From: an uncultured Clostridia bacterium | Lineage (GTDB): Bacteria > Bacillota > Clostridia > TANB77 > CAG-508 | Length of the DNA stretch: 31,031 nt | Assembly: GCA_948745425.1 (NCBI GenBank) | Contig: CAPZDM010000010.1 | Span: 1-31,031 of the forward strand | Direction of reading: 5' to 3' | Part shown: positions 7,743 to 16,494 of the stretch, one piece after another | How positions within the stretch are numbered: position 1 is the first letter of the stretch | Layout: every line of letters starts with the position of its first letter | Translations under genes and position numbers: made by a program | The notes under the pieces: generated by a model | The model's input: the letters and a program-made list of their open reading frames with translations, nothing else | What the model was told of the DNA's origin: nothing | Database searches by the model: none

Positions 7743-9128
7743 ATGATATCATTAAAAAGAGAAATACTAAAAAAGCCCAAAATTAAAATATATTCTAAAT
7801 TAGAAGATGACAAAATAAAATATATAATCTCTTTAGATTCGAATGAAAAAGCAAAAAAACATAGAGAAAGAATAGTACTAGCCACATTTAAGGAGGGAAA
7901 CCCTAGACGATTAAAAAAACAGGTTGCAGAGTTATTAAGGATTGCCTCTGAAGATGTAGTAGATAAAAGAGTTATTGGTTTTTCAATAAAGCAGATAAAG
8001 AAAAACACAGATATAGAATTAACTAATGAAATGACAGAAATATTATCAGTATGTACAGATAAAGAAAAAAGAGATTTAGAAGAAATAACTGTAAAAAGGG
8101 AAGTCAGAATAGAGAAAATAATTCCAGATATAAGTATAGATTATGAAAACGTTGATAAATTAGTACCATCAAAAGATGCAATAGATTTAAGTAGTGTATC
8201 AAATGAAACAATTAAAGAAGTAGGACAAGAAGTACAAGAAAGAGTAGACGAATTAAATTCTATAAAATCAGAAGAAGATGCAAGACTCTATAAAGATAGT
8301 TTAGAAGCATTTATGACACATGAAGAAATAGACACAGATAGAGAAAAAATATTATTAAGCTTTATAGAAAAAATCGATAAATTAGATACTGAAACTATAA
8401 TAGAAACCTTAAAAGTAATAGAAGATAAAGATATAAAATACTCTAAACTATATCCAATATATCTTAGAATACAAGAAAAAAGAATAATGAAAAAAGTTCA
8501 AATGTACTTAATAGGTCTAAAATCAACAGAAAAATTTCCAGATGGACAGATAGAGAAATTTCTAGAGATATTAGAACAACAGAAAATAGAAGATATAGAA
8601 GGTAATGACTTAAACTCAGTTATGGCAGGATTTATAGGTAATGAAAATAATGAATTAGAACAATATATTAAAAACGATAGAAAAGTAGACATTGATATGG
8701 TTAAATATATAAGAATGGCAGAAGTTGAAGAAGAAAAATTACCAGAAAAAGAAGAAATATTAACATATTTAGAAAATAGAATTGCAAGTTTAAGGCAAGT
8801 AGGAAAATCTTTCGAAAAATTTGAATTAAGAACATATATTGAAGATACTGGATTTAAAGATGCAGACGAAACAGAGCAAAATATATTTTTATACAATGTA
8901 GCAGAAATGGAAAAACAACATTTAATTGCAAAATATGGAGATATACTTGATAGATATAATGAAAAAGATCAGAAAACATCAATAAGTTTAGGAGAATATA
9001 ATACACAATTAACAGAAAAACAGAGAGAAAAACAAGAGTTACAAGAATTATATGAAGGATATAATAAATTATTAAATGATAGAAACAAAAGTAAAGAAAA
9101 GGATGGAGAAGGAAGAAATGGTGAATAA
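7743..9128 (+). CDS. unknown 461-residue, highly charged helical protein
   Basis: I do not recognise this protein. It is rich in Glu, Lys, Ile and Asp, has no membrane segment, signal peptide or cysteine cluster, and is likely cytoplasmic and mostly helical. The first ~60 residues look like a small beta domain (KIKIYSKLEDDKIKYIISLD), followed by long charged helices. The last ~50 residues (residue ~405 on) form a likely coiled coil with repeated Glu/Lys/Gln. A TATGGAGG site and a clear promoter precede the ATG. The stop lies 11 bp inside the next gene, so the two are translationally coupled and probably work together. Internal repetition of LYxxxLxx-like helices hints at a scaffold, but this is only a guess. 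Confidence 0.7.
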   Translation: MISLKREILKKPKIKIYSKLEDDKIKYIISLDSNEKAKKHRERIVLATFKEGNPRRLKKQVAELLRIASEDVVDKRVIGFSIKQIKKNTDIELTNEMTEILSVCTDKEKRDLEEITVKREVRIEKIIPDISIDYENVDKLVPSKDAIDLSSVSNETIKEVGQEVQERVDELNSIKSEEDARLYKDSLEAFMTHEEIDTDREKILLSFIEKIDKLDTETIIETLKVIEDKDIKYSKLYPIYLRIQEKRIMKKVQMYLIGLKSTEKFPDGQIEKFLEILEQQKIEDIEGNDLNSVMAGFIGNENNELEQYIKNDRKVDIDMVKYIRMAEVEEEKLPEKEEILTYLENRIASLRQVGKSFEKFELRTYIEDTGFKDADETEQNIFLYNVAEMEKQHLIAKYGDILDRYNEKDQKTSISLGEYNTQLTEKQREKQELQELYEGYNKLLNDRNKSKEKDGEGRNGE

Positions 9129-9477
9129 TACAAAAGAAAAAAGCCTAACTGTTATAAAAGAAAAAAACATATTCACAAAAGTAATCAATTTTTTTAGAGG
9201 GCTCTTTAATAAAAATAAAAAGAACATATTAGATAATGAACAATATAACTATAATAATCAAATAATACAAAAACAAAGTTTTCTAGCTCCAAGTGATATA
9301 GAAATAAAATTTGAAGAATTCAGACAAGGAAATATAAAAGAAAGTGATTTAACACAAAATGAAAAGCAACAAATGATAAAAATATTTCAAGAACGAATAC
9401 AAAAAGAAAACCAGGAAATAGATTATTTAAAAACACAAATTATAAAAATAAGAGCACAATATTTAAGAACAAATTAA
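9118..9477 (+). CDS. unknown small protein with an amphipathic segment and coiled coil
   Basis: This 119-residue protein is unrecognised. I chose the ATG at 9118 because GGAGAAGGAAG lies directly before it and it overlaps the upstream stop by 11 bp; in-frame ATGs at 9103 and 9076 are alternatives. Residues ~17-32 (IFTKVINFFRGLFNKNKK) form an amphipathic helix with a basic end, a kind of segment that often touches the membrane. The C-terminal 50 residues are a charged helix, probably a coiled coil. It most likely acts with the upstream protein from the same transcript. The function is unknown. Confidence 0.65.
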   Translation: MVNNTKEKSLTVIKEKNIFTKVINFFRGLFNKNKKNILDNEQYNYNNQIIQKQSFLAPSDIEIKFEEFRQGNIKESDLTQNEKQQMIKIFQERIQKENQEIDYLKTQIIKIRAQYLRTN

Positions 9478-9502
9478 ATTATGTAATATTACCCATTTTC
9501 TA

Positions 9503-9531
9503 TTGATTTCTTAGGAATTCCATTGTATAAT
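9503..9531 (+). promoter_or_regulatory. promoter of mfd
   Basis: TTGATT (9503-9508) and TATAAT (9526-9531) are spaced by 17 bp. They lie 39 nt before the GTG start of mfd. No terminator is visible after the preceding gene, so some read-through is possible. Confidence 0.7.
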
Positions 9532-9569
9532 TAGACTATTAATTTCCCAAAGAAAGAGGCAGAATAAAA

Positions 9570-12500
9570 GTGAAAATTATTACAGAAAAATTATTAAATA
9601 ATGAGCAATTTAATTCATATATTAAAAAAGCTCAAAATAAAATAAGCCCAATATATTTATTGGGCTTAACTGACGTATCAAAATCATATATTGCAGGAAC
9701 AACTATAAAACTAATAAAAAGACCAATATGTATAATAACATATAATGAACTACAAGCAAAAGAAATCTTTAAAAACTGCAAATATTTTAGTAAAAACACA
9801 GTATTATTCCCTAAAAAAGAAATTACAACATATGAAATTGAAGCTCAAAGTAAAGACTTATTATACGAAAGAATAGAAGCGATAAACAAAATGTATAAAA
9901 CCGAAGCAGAAATTGTAATAATGCCAATAGAAGCTATCATGCAACCAATAATATCTAAAAAAACTCTATATGAAAATATTATAAAATTCGAAGTATCAAA
10001 AACCTATAATATTGAAGAAATAAAAGAAAAACTAGTAAAACTAGGATATGAAAGATATGACTTAATTGAAGGAAGAGGTCAATTTAGCATTAGAGGGGAT
10101 ATAATAGACATTTCCTTATCTGAAACAGAAGGAGCAAGAATTGAACTTTGGGGAGATGAAATAGACTCAATAAGATATTTTAACATATCAAGTCAGAGGT
10201 CAATAGAAAATGTAGAGCAAGTCGAAATCTATCCTGCAAATGAAGAAATAGGAGAAACTAAATCTAATATAATAGAATACATAAATGAAAATTATATGAT
10301 ATTCTTGGATGAAATCAATAAGATAAAATTAAGAACAGAATCAATATTATCAGACAACAAACTAATCTTAAAAGATTTAATAGAAAAGAAAAGAAAGATA
10401 CCATACATAATAGAAAATATGTATGATTATGACACAATTATTAAAAGTTTAGATAAATCTCATAAAATATACTTAGAAAAACAAGATGCAATTCAAAGAA
10501 AAGAAAATGTATTTACATTTAAATATAATGAATTAAAAGAAATAGATGAAACATTTAATAATCAAATAAATGAAGAAAACAAAAAAGGAAATATAAAACA
10601 AAAAGCTAAAAGACTAAGTAAAGAATTCAAAGAAGGAGAAACTGTAATATTCTCTGATTTAAAAATTGGAGATTATATTGTTCATAGAATAAATGGTATA
10701 GGACAATTCATAGGTGTAAATACTATAAAAGCAGATGGAGTAATAAAAGATTATATAAAAATAAGATATAAAGACGATGATATCTTATATATTCCAACAG
10801 ATGCACTAGACAGTGTCAGGAAATATATAGGTGGAGAAAGTGATGCACCAAAATTAAACAGACTAGGAAGTCAAGAATGGTCAAAAACAAAAGCAAAAGT
10901 AAAATCCAATTTACAAGAAGTTGCAAGAAACTTAATAGAATTGTACGCAAAACGTGAGAAAGCAAAAGGATATGCATTTTCTAAAGATACACCATGGCAA
11001 AAACAATTTGAAGATGACTTTCCATTTAGGGAAACAGATGACCAACTAAGATGTATACAAGAAGTAAAAAAAGACATGGAACAACAAAAACCAATGGATA
11101 GACTATTATGTGGAGATGTTGGATATGGAAAAACAGAAGTTGCACTTCGAGCAGCCTTTAAAGCGTGTATGGACTCAAAACAAGTTGCATATCTTGCACC
11201 AACAACAATACTTGCTAGTCAGCAATATGAAACATTTAAAGAAAGAATGAGAACCTATCCAATAAAAGTAGAACTATTAAACCGTTTTAAAAGTTCTAAA
11301 CAACAAAAAGAAATAATAAAAAAACTAAAATTAGGAGAACTTGATATTGTAATAGGCACACATAGACTACTAAGTAAAGATATAGAATTTAAGGAATTAG
11401 GATTATTAATAATAGACGAAGAGCATAGATTTGGAGTTAAACACAAAGAAAAAATAAAAGAATATAAAACAAATGTAGATGTACTTACAATGACAGCAAC
11501 ACCAATACCAAGAACATTACACATGTCAATTGTAGGTGTTCGAGATATGTCTGTTATATATGAACCACCACAAGATAGAAAACCAGTACAAACTTATTTA
11601 TTAGAATATGATGAAGAAGTAATAAAAGAAGCTATAACAAAAGAATTAGAAAGAAATGGTCAAGTATATTACTTATATAACAATGTTGAAGGAATAGAAA
11701 AGAAAGTAAACCAAATCCAAGAATTAGTACCAGAAGCAAAAGTAGTATTTGCACATGGAAAAATGAGAGGAGAAGAAATCGAAAATATAATGCAAGATTA
11801 CATTTGGGGAAATTCAAATGTAATGGTATGTACAACAATATTAGAATCTGGTATTGACATACCAAATGCAAACACTATAATAGTTGAAAATGCAGATAGA
11901 TTAGGACTAGCACAATTATATCAAATAAGAGGAAGAGTTGGAAGAAGTGATAAAGAAGCATATGCATATATTACATACAAAAGGGATAAACTATTACCAG
12001 AAATAGCAGATAAAAGGCTTAGAGCAATAAAAGACTTTACAGAATTTGGATCAGGATTTAAAATTGCAATGAGAGATTTAGAAATTCGTGGGGCAGGAAG
12101 TATGTTAGGAGAAGTGCAACACGGGCATATGGGAGAAGTTGGATATGATATGTATTGCAAACTATTAGACCAAGTAGTAAAAGAGATGAAAGGAATTAAG
12201 GTAGAAGAAGAAATAGAAGTTCAAATAGATTTAAATATTTCAAGTTTTATACCAGATGAATACATACAAAACAGTAGTCAAAAAATTGAAATATACCAAG
12301 ACATTGCACTATGCAATAATGAAGAAGATATAGAAAAAGTAATAGAAGAAATCATAGATAGATTTGGAAATTTACCATCAGAAGTAGAAAACCTATTAGA
12401 AATAACAAGAATAAAACAATTAGCAAAAAAATCAAACATTATAAAAGTAATGCAAAAAGGAAATAAAATTATATTCAACCTAAACACAAAAAAATTCAAT

Positions 12501-12647
12501 ATGGAAGCAGTGCCAAAATTAATAGGAGAATATAAAGATAGAATAAAATTCTCATCAGGAGTAAATCCATATATAACATACAATCTAAAAAACGAAAACG
12601 ATATAATCAAAGAAACAAAAGGGTTCTTACAAATGATTGAAAAATAA
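9570..12647 (+). CDS. mfd: transcription-repair coupling factor Mfd
   Basis: Mfd is a DNA translocase that removes stalled RNA polymerase and recruits UvrA. Domains in order: a UvrB-like N-terminal region (about residues 1-220, with YERYDLIEGRGQFSIRGDIID), the CarD-like RNA polymerase interaction domain (about 365-430, GDYIVHRINGIGQF), a RecG-like helicase with Walker A GDVGYGKTE near 515, DEEHRFG near 615 and TATPIPRTLHMS, then the TRG motif (RGAGSMLGEVQHGHMGEVGYDMY) near 840 and a C-terminal domain. At 1025 residues it is shorter than B. subtilis Mfd (1177); the missing length appears to be in the N-terminal half and linkers. The start is GTG at 9570 with an AGAAAGAGG site. It has its own promoter. 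Confidence 0.96.
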   Translation: MKIITEKLLNNEQFNSYIKKAQNKISPIYLLGLTDVSKSYIAGTTIKLIKRPICIITYNELQAKEIFKNCKYFSKNTVLFPKKEITTYEIEAQSKDLLYERIEAINKMYKTEAEIVIMPIEAIMQPIISKKTLYENIIKFEVSKTYNIEEIKEKLVKLGYERYDLIEGRGQFSIRGDIIDISLSETEGARIELWGDEIDSIRYFNISSQRSIENVEQVEIYPANEEIGETKSNIIEYINENYMIFLDEINKIKLRTESILSDNKLILKDLIEKKRKIPYIIENMYDYDTIIKSLDKSHKIYLEKQDAIQRKENVFTFKYNELKEIDETFNNQINEENKKGNIKQKAKRLSKEFKEGETVIFSDLKIGDYIVHRINGIGQFIGVNTIKADGVIKDYIKIRYKDDDILYIPTDALDSVRKYIGGESDAPKLNRLGSQEWSKTKAKVKSNLQEVARNLIELYAKREKAKGYAFSKDTPWQKQFEDDFPFRETDDQLRCIQEVKKDMEQQKPMDRLLCGDVGYGKTEVALRAAFKACMDSKQVAYLAPTTILASQQYETFKERMRTYPIKVELLNRFKSSKQQKEIIKKLKLGELDIVIGTHRLLSKDIEFKELGLLIIDEEHRFGVKHKEKIKEYKTNVDVLTMTATPIPRTLHMSIVGVRDMSVIYEPPQDRKPVQTYLLEYDEEVIKEAITKELERNGQVYYLYNNVEGIEKKVNQIQELVPEAKVVFAHGKMRGEEIENIMQDYIWGNSNVMVCTTILESGIDIPNANTIIVENADRLGLAQLYQIRGRVGRSDKEAYAYITYKRDKLLPEIADKRLRAIKDFTEFGSGFKIAMRDLEIRGAGSMLGEVQHGHMGEVGYDMYCKLLDQVVKEMKGIKVEEEIEVQIDLNISSFIPDEYIQNSSQKIEIYQDIALCNNEEDIEKVIEEIIDRFGNLPSEVENLLEITRIKQLAKKSNIIKVMQKGNKIIFNLNTKKFNMEAVPKLIGEYKDRIKFSSGVNPYITYNLKNENDIIKETKGFLQMIEK

Positions 12648-12668
12648 TCCACATTATTTTATATCTCG

Positions 12669-12718
12669 TAGGGGCACCGTTTGAGGGAATACCAGTGAGA
12701 CGTGACACCACTGTGCCC
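12669..12718. repeat. dispersed GGGCAC hairpin repeat R1, copy b
   Basis: GTAGGGGCAC opens and GTGCCC closes a 50-bp island directly after the mfd stop, enclosing an inner imperfect pair CAGTG and CACTG. It is much richer in GC than the flanking DNA. The outer arms match copies a and c, while the interior differs. Confidence 0.6.
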
Positions 12719-12758
12719 TTTATTAGTAATTAATTATTTAAAAGGAGGATATATAAAA

Positions 12759-13554
12759 ATGCAAGTAATCACAAGCAAAGACAATGAAATAATAAAAAAC
12801 ATAAAAAAATTAAAAGACAAAAAATACAGAGACGAAAAAAAACAATTTATAATAGAAGGTGTAAAATTAATAGAAGAAGCAATAGAGGAAAAAGTCAAAA
12901 TCGAAATGATAATTGTTTGTGAAGAATGCATGAAAGAGCAATGTATCGAACAAAAGCTATTATATCAAATTGCAAAATATAACTGTATCTATGTATCTGA
13001 AAAAGTATTCTCTAGGATAACAGACGTAAAAAATCCACAAGGAATGTTAGCAGTAATAAAAATGGAAAACACTGAAGACAAAATAAACTATAATGAAGAC
13101 ATAATATTTGTACTTGATGGAATACAAGACCCAGGGAACCTAGGAACAATAATAAGGACAATAGACAGTGTAGGACTTAAACAAATTATAGTATCAAAAG
13201 ACACAGTAGATGCGTATAACCCAAAAGTAGTACGATCTACAATGGGAGCAATATTTAGAGTAAAAGTAATAGAATCACAAGACATAATAAGAACAATAAG
13301 AAACATAAAAAAACATGAATATGAAATACTAGCAACATCATTAAACACAGAAAACTCCATATACGAAATAGACTTTAGCAAAAAAGTAATAATAATAGGA
13401 AATGAAGCAAATGGAGTATCAAAAGGAATCTTAAACATAGCAGACCAAAAGGCAAAAATACCAATGCTACGGAAAAACAGAAAGCCTAAATGCGGCTGTA
13501 GCGACAGGTGTAATAGCCTATGAATATGTAAGAAGGAAGATAATAAAGAATTAG
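12759..13554 (+). CDS. RlmB/TrmH-type 2'-O-ribose rRNA methyltransferase with +1 frameshift at a CGG codon
   Basis: The SpoU/TrmH family methylates ribose 2'-O of rRNA or tRNA with S-adenosylmethionine, using a C-terminal trefoil knot. The chosen ATG at 12759 has AAAGGAGG; an in-frame ATG further upstream lies inside repeat R1. Motif 1 (QDPGNLGTIIRT) and motif 2 (IIGNEANGVS) are present. In the 0 frame the protein runs to 13523 with a nonsense tail. In the +1 frame the missing motif 3 appears: G-K-T-E-S-L-N-A-A-V-A, ending at 13554. Skipping the C at 13470 (CTA-C-GGA) gives IPMLG joined to KTESLN, the family consensus, and a normal 264-residue protein. Its stop then lies 9 nt before rsmA. Either the frame is recoded, the gene is broken, or the C is an error. 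Confidence 0.85.
13467..13473 (+). other. +1 frameshift site CTA-C-GGA in the rRNA methyltransferase gene
   Basis: In-frame CGG (13470-13472, codon 238) coincides with the point where family motif 3 moves to the +1 frame. Reading resumes at GGA (13471-13473), which supplies the conserved Gly of motif 3. Only one extra base is needed to explain the break. Confidence 0.75.
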
Positions 13555-13563
13555 GAGAAAATC

Positions 13564-14415
13564 ATGAATATATATGAAGAAACAAAATTTATAATAAAAA
13601 AATATGGAATAAATGCAAACAAATCACTTGGGCAAAACTTTTTAATAGATGAAGAAGTAGTATATAAAATAGTAGAAAATGCTAATATTTCAGAAGATGA
13701 CTTAGTAATAGAAATTGGACCAGGACTTGGAACTCTAACAAATGAACTATTAAAAAAAGCAAAAAAAGTAATTGTAGTAGAACTAGATGAAAGAATGATA
13801 AAAATATTACAAGACAGATTTTCATTATTTAACAATATAGAAATAATAAATCAAGATATCTTAAAAGTAGACCTAAATGAAATAATAAGAAAAGAAAGGA
13901 AACAAACAGGAATAAAAAATGCCAAGATAGTAGCAAACCTTCCATATTATATAACAACACCAATAATAATGAAACTATTAGAAGAAAAGGGAGACTTTGA
14001 AAGCATTACAGTAATGATACAAAAAGAAGTAGCAGATAGGTTATGTGAAACACCAGGAGGAAAACTAAGTGGAGCAATTACATATACAGTAGCTTATTAT
14101 GCAGAAGCAAAAGAAATATTAAAAGTACCACACACATCTTTTATGCCAGCACCAGAAGTAGACTCAGAAGTTATAAACTTAAAAATAAGAAAAGAACCAC
14201 CAGTAAAAGTAAAAGACGAAGAAAAACTATTCGAAATCATAAAATATGCATTTATGCAAAGAAGAAAAACTTTAATAAACGCACTATCACAATGTGAACT
14301 ATTCAATAATAAAGAACATATAAGAGAAATTCTAAATGAATTAGATATAAGTGAAAAAATTAGAGGAGAAGCCTTAAGTCTAGAGGATTTTGCTAATATT
14401 GTAAATTATATATAA
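13564..14415 (+). CDS. rsmA: 16S rRNA dimethyladenosine transferase
   Basis: RsmA (KsgA) dimethylates two adjacent adenines in helix 45 of 16S rRNA during small-subunit maturation. The 283-residue length is typical. Diagnostic motifs are KSLGQNFLID at residues 19-28, the SAM-binding loop EIGPGLGTLT, VVELDERM, and the catalytic NLPYYITTPI. The AGGAG site before ATG 13564 overlaps the +1-frame stop of the upstream rRNA methyltransferase gene, which suggests coupling of two rRNA methylation enzymes. The next gene is the YabE-like protein, as in the yabE/ksgA neighbourhood of Bacillus. Confidence 0.97.
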   Translation: MNIYEETKFIIKKYGINANKSLGQNFLIDEEVVYKIVENANISEDDLVIEIGPGLGTLTNELLKKAKKVIVVELDERMIKILQDRFSLFNNIEIINQDILKVDLNEIIRKERKQTGIKNAKIVANLPYYITTPIIMKLLEEKGDFESITVMIQKEVADRLCETPGGKLSGAITYTVAYYAEAKEILKVPHTSFMPAPEVDSEVINLKIRKEPPVKVKDEEKLFEIIKYAFMQRRKTLINALSQCELFNNKEHIREILNELDISEKIRGEALSLEDFANIVNYI

Positions 14416-14420
14416 ATTTG

Positions 14421-14480
14421 TGGAAAAGTGGAAAAGGGGACGGTTCTCTTTTCCATTTTTTTGGAAAAAGGGACACACTT
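14421..14480. repeat. dispersed GGGACGGTTCTC hairpin repeat R2, copy b
   Basis: The sequence has GGAAAAGGGGACGGTTCTC, then TTTTCC, then a second half GGAAAAAGGGACACAC. The arms GGAAAAG and CTTTTCC can pair. It shares a 17-base core, GGGACGGTTCTCTTTTCC without its last base, with copy a at 6461-6521 and again sits just after a stop codon. The rest of 14481-14585 is AT-rich, apart from a small hairpin TTCCCT (14546-14551) / AGGGAA (14561-14566). Confidence 0.65.
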
Positions 14481-14585
14481 AAATTTAGAATCATATTCGA
14501 TATTTTACGACACAATTTTTAATACAAAAAATCAAAAAATGCTACTTCCCTAGAAATACAAGGGAAAAAGGAAAACGAAAAACAT

Positions 14586-14614
14586 TTGACAAATCTTTTA
14601 ATTAATAGTATAAT
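14586..14614 (+). promoter_or_regulatory. promoter of the YabE-like gene
   Basis: Both consensus boxes are perfect: TTGACA (14586-14591) and TATAAT (14609-14614), with 17-bp spacing. The ribosome site GGAGGT lies about 12 nt before the ATG at 14648, slightly farther than usual. Confidence 0.85.
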
Positions 14615-14647
14615 CACACCATGTAAATAGGAGGTAGTATAGAGCGT

Positions 14648-15664
14648 ATGAAAGAAAATGAACAAGCATCTTTATCCATAAAAAAGATAGCCTTGATTAC
14701 AGTTATGCTAATTTTTATGCTTGGTATGGGAGTAAGAGCAACTACGACAAGTTTAAGAACAGTAAAAATTGTTCTATCAGACAATTACCAGATAGAAGTC
14801 ATCACAACAAAAAAAGTAGTATCAGAAATACTAGAAGAAAACCATATAATAGTATTACCAACAGAAAATGTATTTCCATCATTAGATGCAGAAGTATCAA
14901 ATGAAAATGCAACAATAACAATAGCATCATCTGAGAACCCTACGGAATTGGTAACTCTAGCAGAAGAAAGCCAAAGAGTATCTGTAGAGCAATTATTATC
15001 AAACTATTCACCAATTACCGAAAAAATAGTAACAAAAAATGAAGAAATATCTTATAAAACATTAGATGAAAACGGAAAAGAAGTTGATGTAGATAATTCA
15101 TCAAAAAACTATAAAGTCCAGAAAAAAGGTAAGACAGGAAAAAAGCAATCAGTATATAAAGTAAAATATCAAAATGATATAGAAATAGAAAAAATAGAGA
15201 TAAGTAATAAAATTATTTCACAACCAGTAAATGAAATCGTAAAAGAAACATTAGAAGTATCAACTAGAAGTTCAAATTCATATAGAGAAGGAACAGTATC
15301 ATCACAAAATGCAAAAGGTTTAGCAAAACTAGTAGAAGGGATAGAACCACAAGTAAAAACACTAAATGCCTCAGCATATACAGCATCAACATGTGGAAAA
15401 TCTCCATCATCACCAGGATATGGAATAACAGCCTCAGGAGCAAGAGCAACAGCATGGTATACAGTAGCAGCAGGATCAGCATATCCAATTGGAACAATAA
15501 TATATATACCATACTTTGCAAACAAAGCAAATGGAGGATGGTTTGTAGTGCAAGACAGAGGTGGAGCAATAAAAAATAATAAACTAGATGTTTATATGGA
15601 CACATATAGAGAATGTGAAATCTTTGGAAGAAGAAACTTAGAATGTTATATATATGTAAAATAA
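14648..15664 (+). CDS. yabE: YabE-like secreted cell-wall protein with G5 and 3D domains
   Basis: This 338-residue protein is predicted to be exported and to act on the cell wall. It starts with a basic stretch and a hydrophobic helix (residues ~12-31) as signal or anchor. A DUF348 (YabE N-terminal) domain follows (TVKIVLSDNYQIEVITTKK), then a G5-like domain at about residues 125-190 (TEKIVTKNEEISYKT ... KKQSVYKVKY). The C-terminal 3D domain (about 235-338) has the MltA-like catalytic Asp pattern: TASTCG, then VVQDRGGAIKNNKLDVYMD. Such proteins resemble the Rpf/Sps family of lytic transglycosylase-like enzymes. It lies next to rsmA, as yabE does near ksgA in Bacillus. It has its own strong promoter and ends at hairpin R1 copy c. 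Confidence 0.88.
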   Translation: MKENEQASLSIKKIALITVMLIFMLGMGVRATTTSLRTVKIVLSDNYQIEVITTKKVVSEILEENHIIVLPTENVFPSLDAEVSNENATITIASSENPTELVTLAEESQRVSVEQLLSNYSPITEKIVTKNEEISYKTLDENGKEVDVDNSSKNYKVQKKGKTGKKQSVYKVKYQNDIEIEKIEISNKIISQPVNEIVKETLEVSTRSSNSYREGTVSSQNAKGLAKLVEGIEPQVKTLNASAYTASTCGKSPSSPGYGITASGARATAWYTVAAGSAYPIGTIIYIPYFANKANGGWFVVQDRGGAIKNNKLDVYMDTYRECEIFGRRNLECYIYVK

Positions 15665-15669
15665 GATTT

Positions 15670-15691
15670 GGGGCACGATAAATCGTGCCCA
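15670..15691. repeat. dispersed GGGCAC hairpin repeat R1, copy c
   Basis: A perfect 8-bp stem GGGCACGA (15671-15678) / TCGTGCCC (15683-15690) with a TAAA loop starts 6 nt after the yabE stop. It shares the GGGGCAC and GTGCCC ends of copies a and b. It lacks a T-tract, so any terminator role would be weak. Confidence 0.65.
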
Positions 15692-15722
15692 TATTATATA
15701 TGAAAATAAGAAAGGAATTAAT

Positions 15723-16478
15723 ATGAAATTAATCTCATGGAATGTAAATGGATTACGAGCAGCAATAACAAAAGGATTTAACGACTTTTTTGTAGCAGAA
15801 GACGCAGACATATTTTGTATACAAGAAACGAAAATGCAACCAGGACAAGCTGAAATTAATTTTGAGGGATATAAACAGTATTGGAATAGTGCAGTAAAAA
15901 AAGGATATTCAGGAACAGCAATATTTACAAAAATAGAGCCATTAAAAGCGACATATGGAATTGGTATTGAAGAACATGACCAAGAAGGAAGAGTTATAAC
16001 CTTAGAATTTGAAAAATTTTATCTAGTAAACTGTTATACACCTAATGCAAAAAGAGAACTTGAAAGATTAGACTATAGAATGGTATGGGAAGACGAATTT
16101 AGAAAATACCTAATAGATTTAGACAAAAAAAAGCCAGTTATTCTTTGTGGAGACTTAAATGTTGCACATAAAGAAATAGACTTAAAAAACCCAAAAACAA
16201 ATGTAGGAAATGCTGGATTTACAAACGAGGAAAGAGGAAAAATGACAGAACTATTAAATTCTGGTTTTATAGACTCATTTAGATATTTATATCCAGAAAA
16301 AGAAGAGGCATATACATGGTGGTCATATATGTTTCATGCTAGAGAAAAAAACGTCGGTTGGAGAATAGACTATTTTATAACTTCAAAATCAATAGAAAAA
16401 AATATAAAAGAAGCTACAATTTATAATGAGGTATATGGTAGTGATCATTGCCCTGTAGGACTTACCATTGGAAAATAA
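15723..16478 (+). CDS. xth: exodeoxyribonuclease III / AP endonuclease
   Basis: This 251-residue enzyme of the exonuclease III family cuts abasic sites and trims 3' ends in base-excision repair. The metal and catalytic residues are in place: Asn7 in WNVNGLR, Glu35 in IQETK, the GDLNVAH motif near residue 142 and the C-terminal SDHCPVGL His near residue 245. The protein is intact and of normal size, with closest pattern to the ExoA type of Firmicutes. The start has an AGAAAGGAA site. It follows the YabE-like gene after hairpin R1 copy c and is followed by the AI-2E family gene only 16 nt later, so the latter two are one transcription unit. Confidence 0.96.
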   Translation: MKLISWNVNGLRAAITKGFNDFFVAEDADIFCIQETKMQPGQAEINFEGYKQYWNSAVKKGYSGTAIFTKIEPLKATYGIGIEEHDQEGRVITLEFEKFYLVNCYTPNAKRELERLDYRMVWEDEFRKYLIDLDKKKPVILCGDLNVAHKEIDLKNPKTNVGNAGFTNEERGKMTELLNSGFIDSFRYLYPEKEEAYTWWSYMFHAREKNVGWRIDYFITSKSIEKNIKEATIYNEVYGSDHCPVGLTIGK

Positions 16479-16494
16479 AGAAAGGAAAGTTAAA

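Noticed and set aside
9076..9128. Frameshift between the two unknown genes at 7743 and 9118
   Set aside because: The overlap has a ribosome site at the correct distance and no CGG; two coupled genes explain it better.
12702..12758. Upstream in-frame ATG for the rRNA methyltransferase
   Set aside because: It lies inside repeat R1 and has no ribosome site; ATG 12759 has AAAGGAGG and begins the family-like sequence.
14930..14950. CGGAA in the YabE-like gene as another shift site
   Set aside because: It is read ACG-GAA in frame and the domains continue in the same frame; CGG is not a codon there.
16468..16494. TTG start for the AI-2E family gene inside xth
   Set aside because: It adds only a short polar stretch; ATG 16495 has a proper ribosome site.
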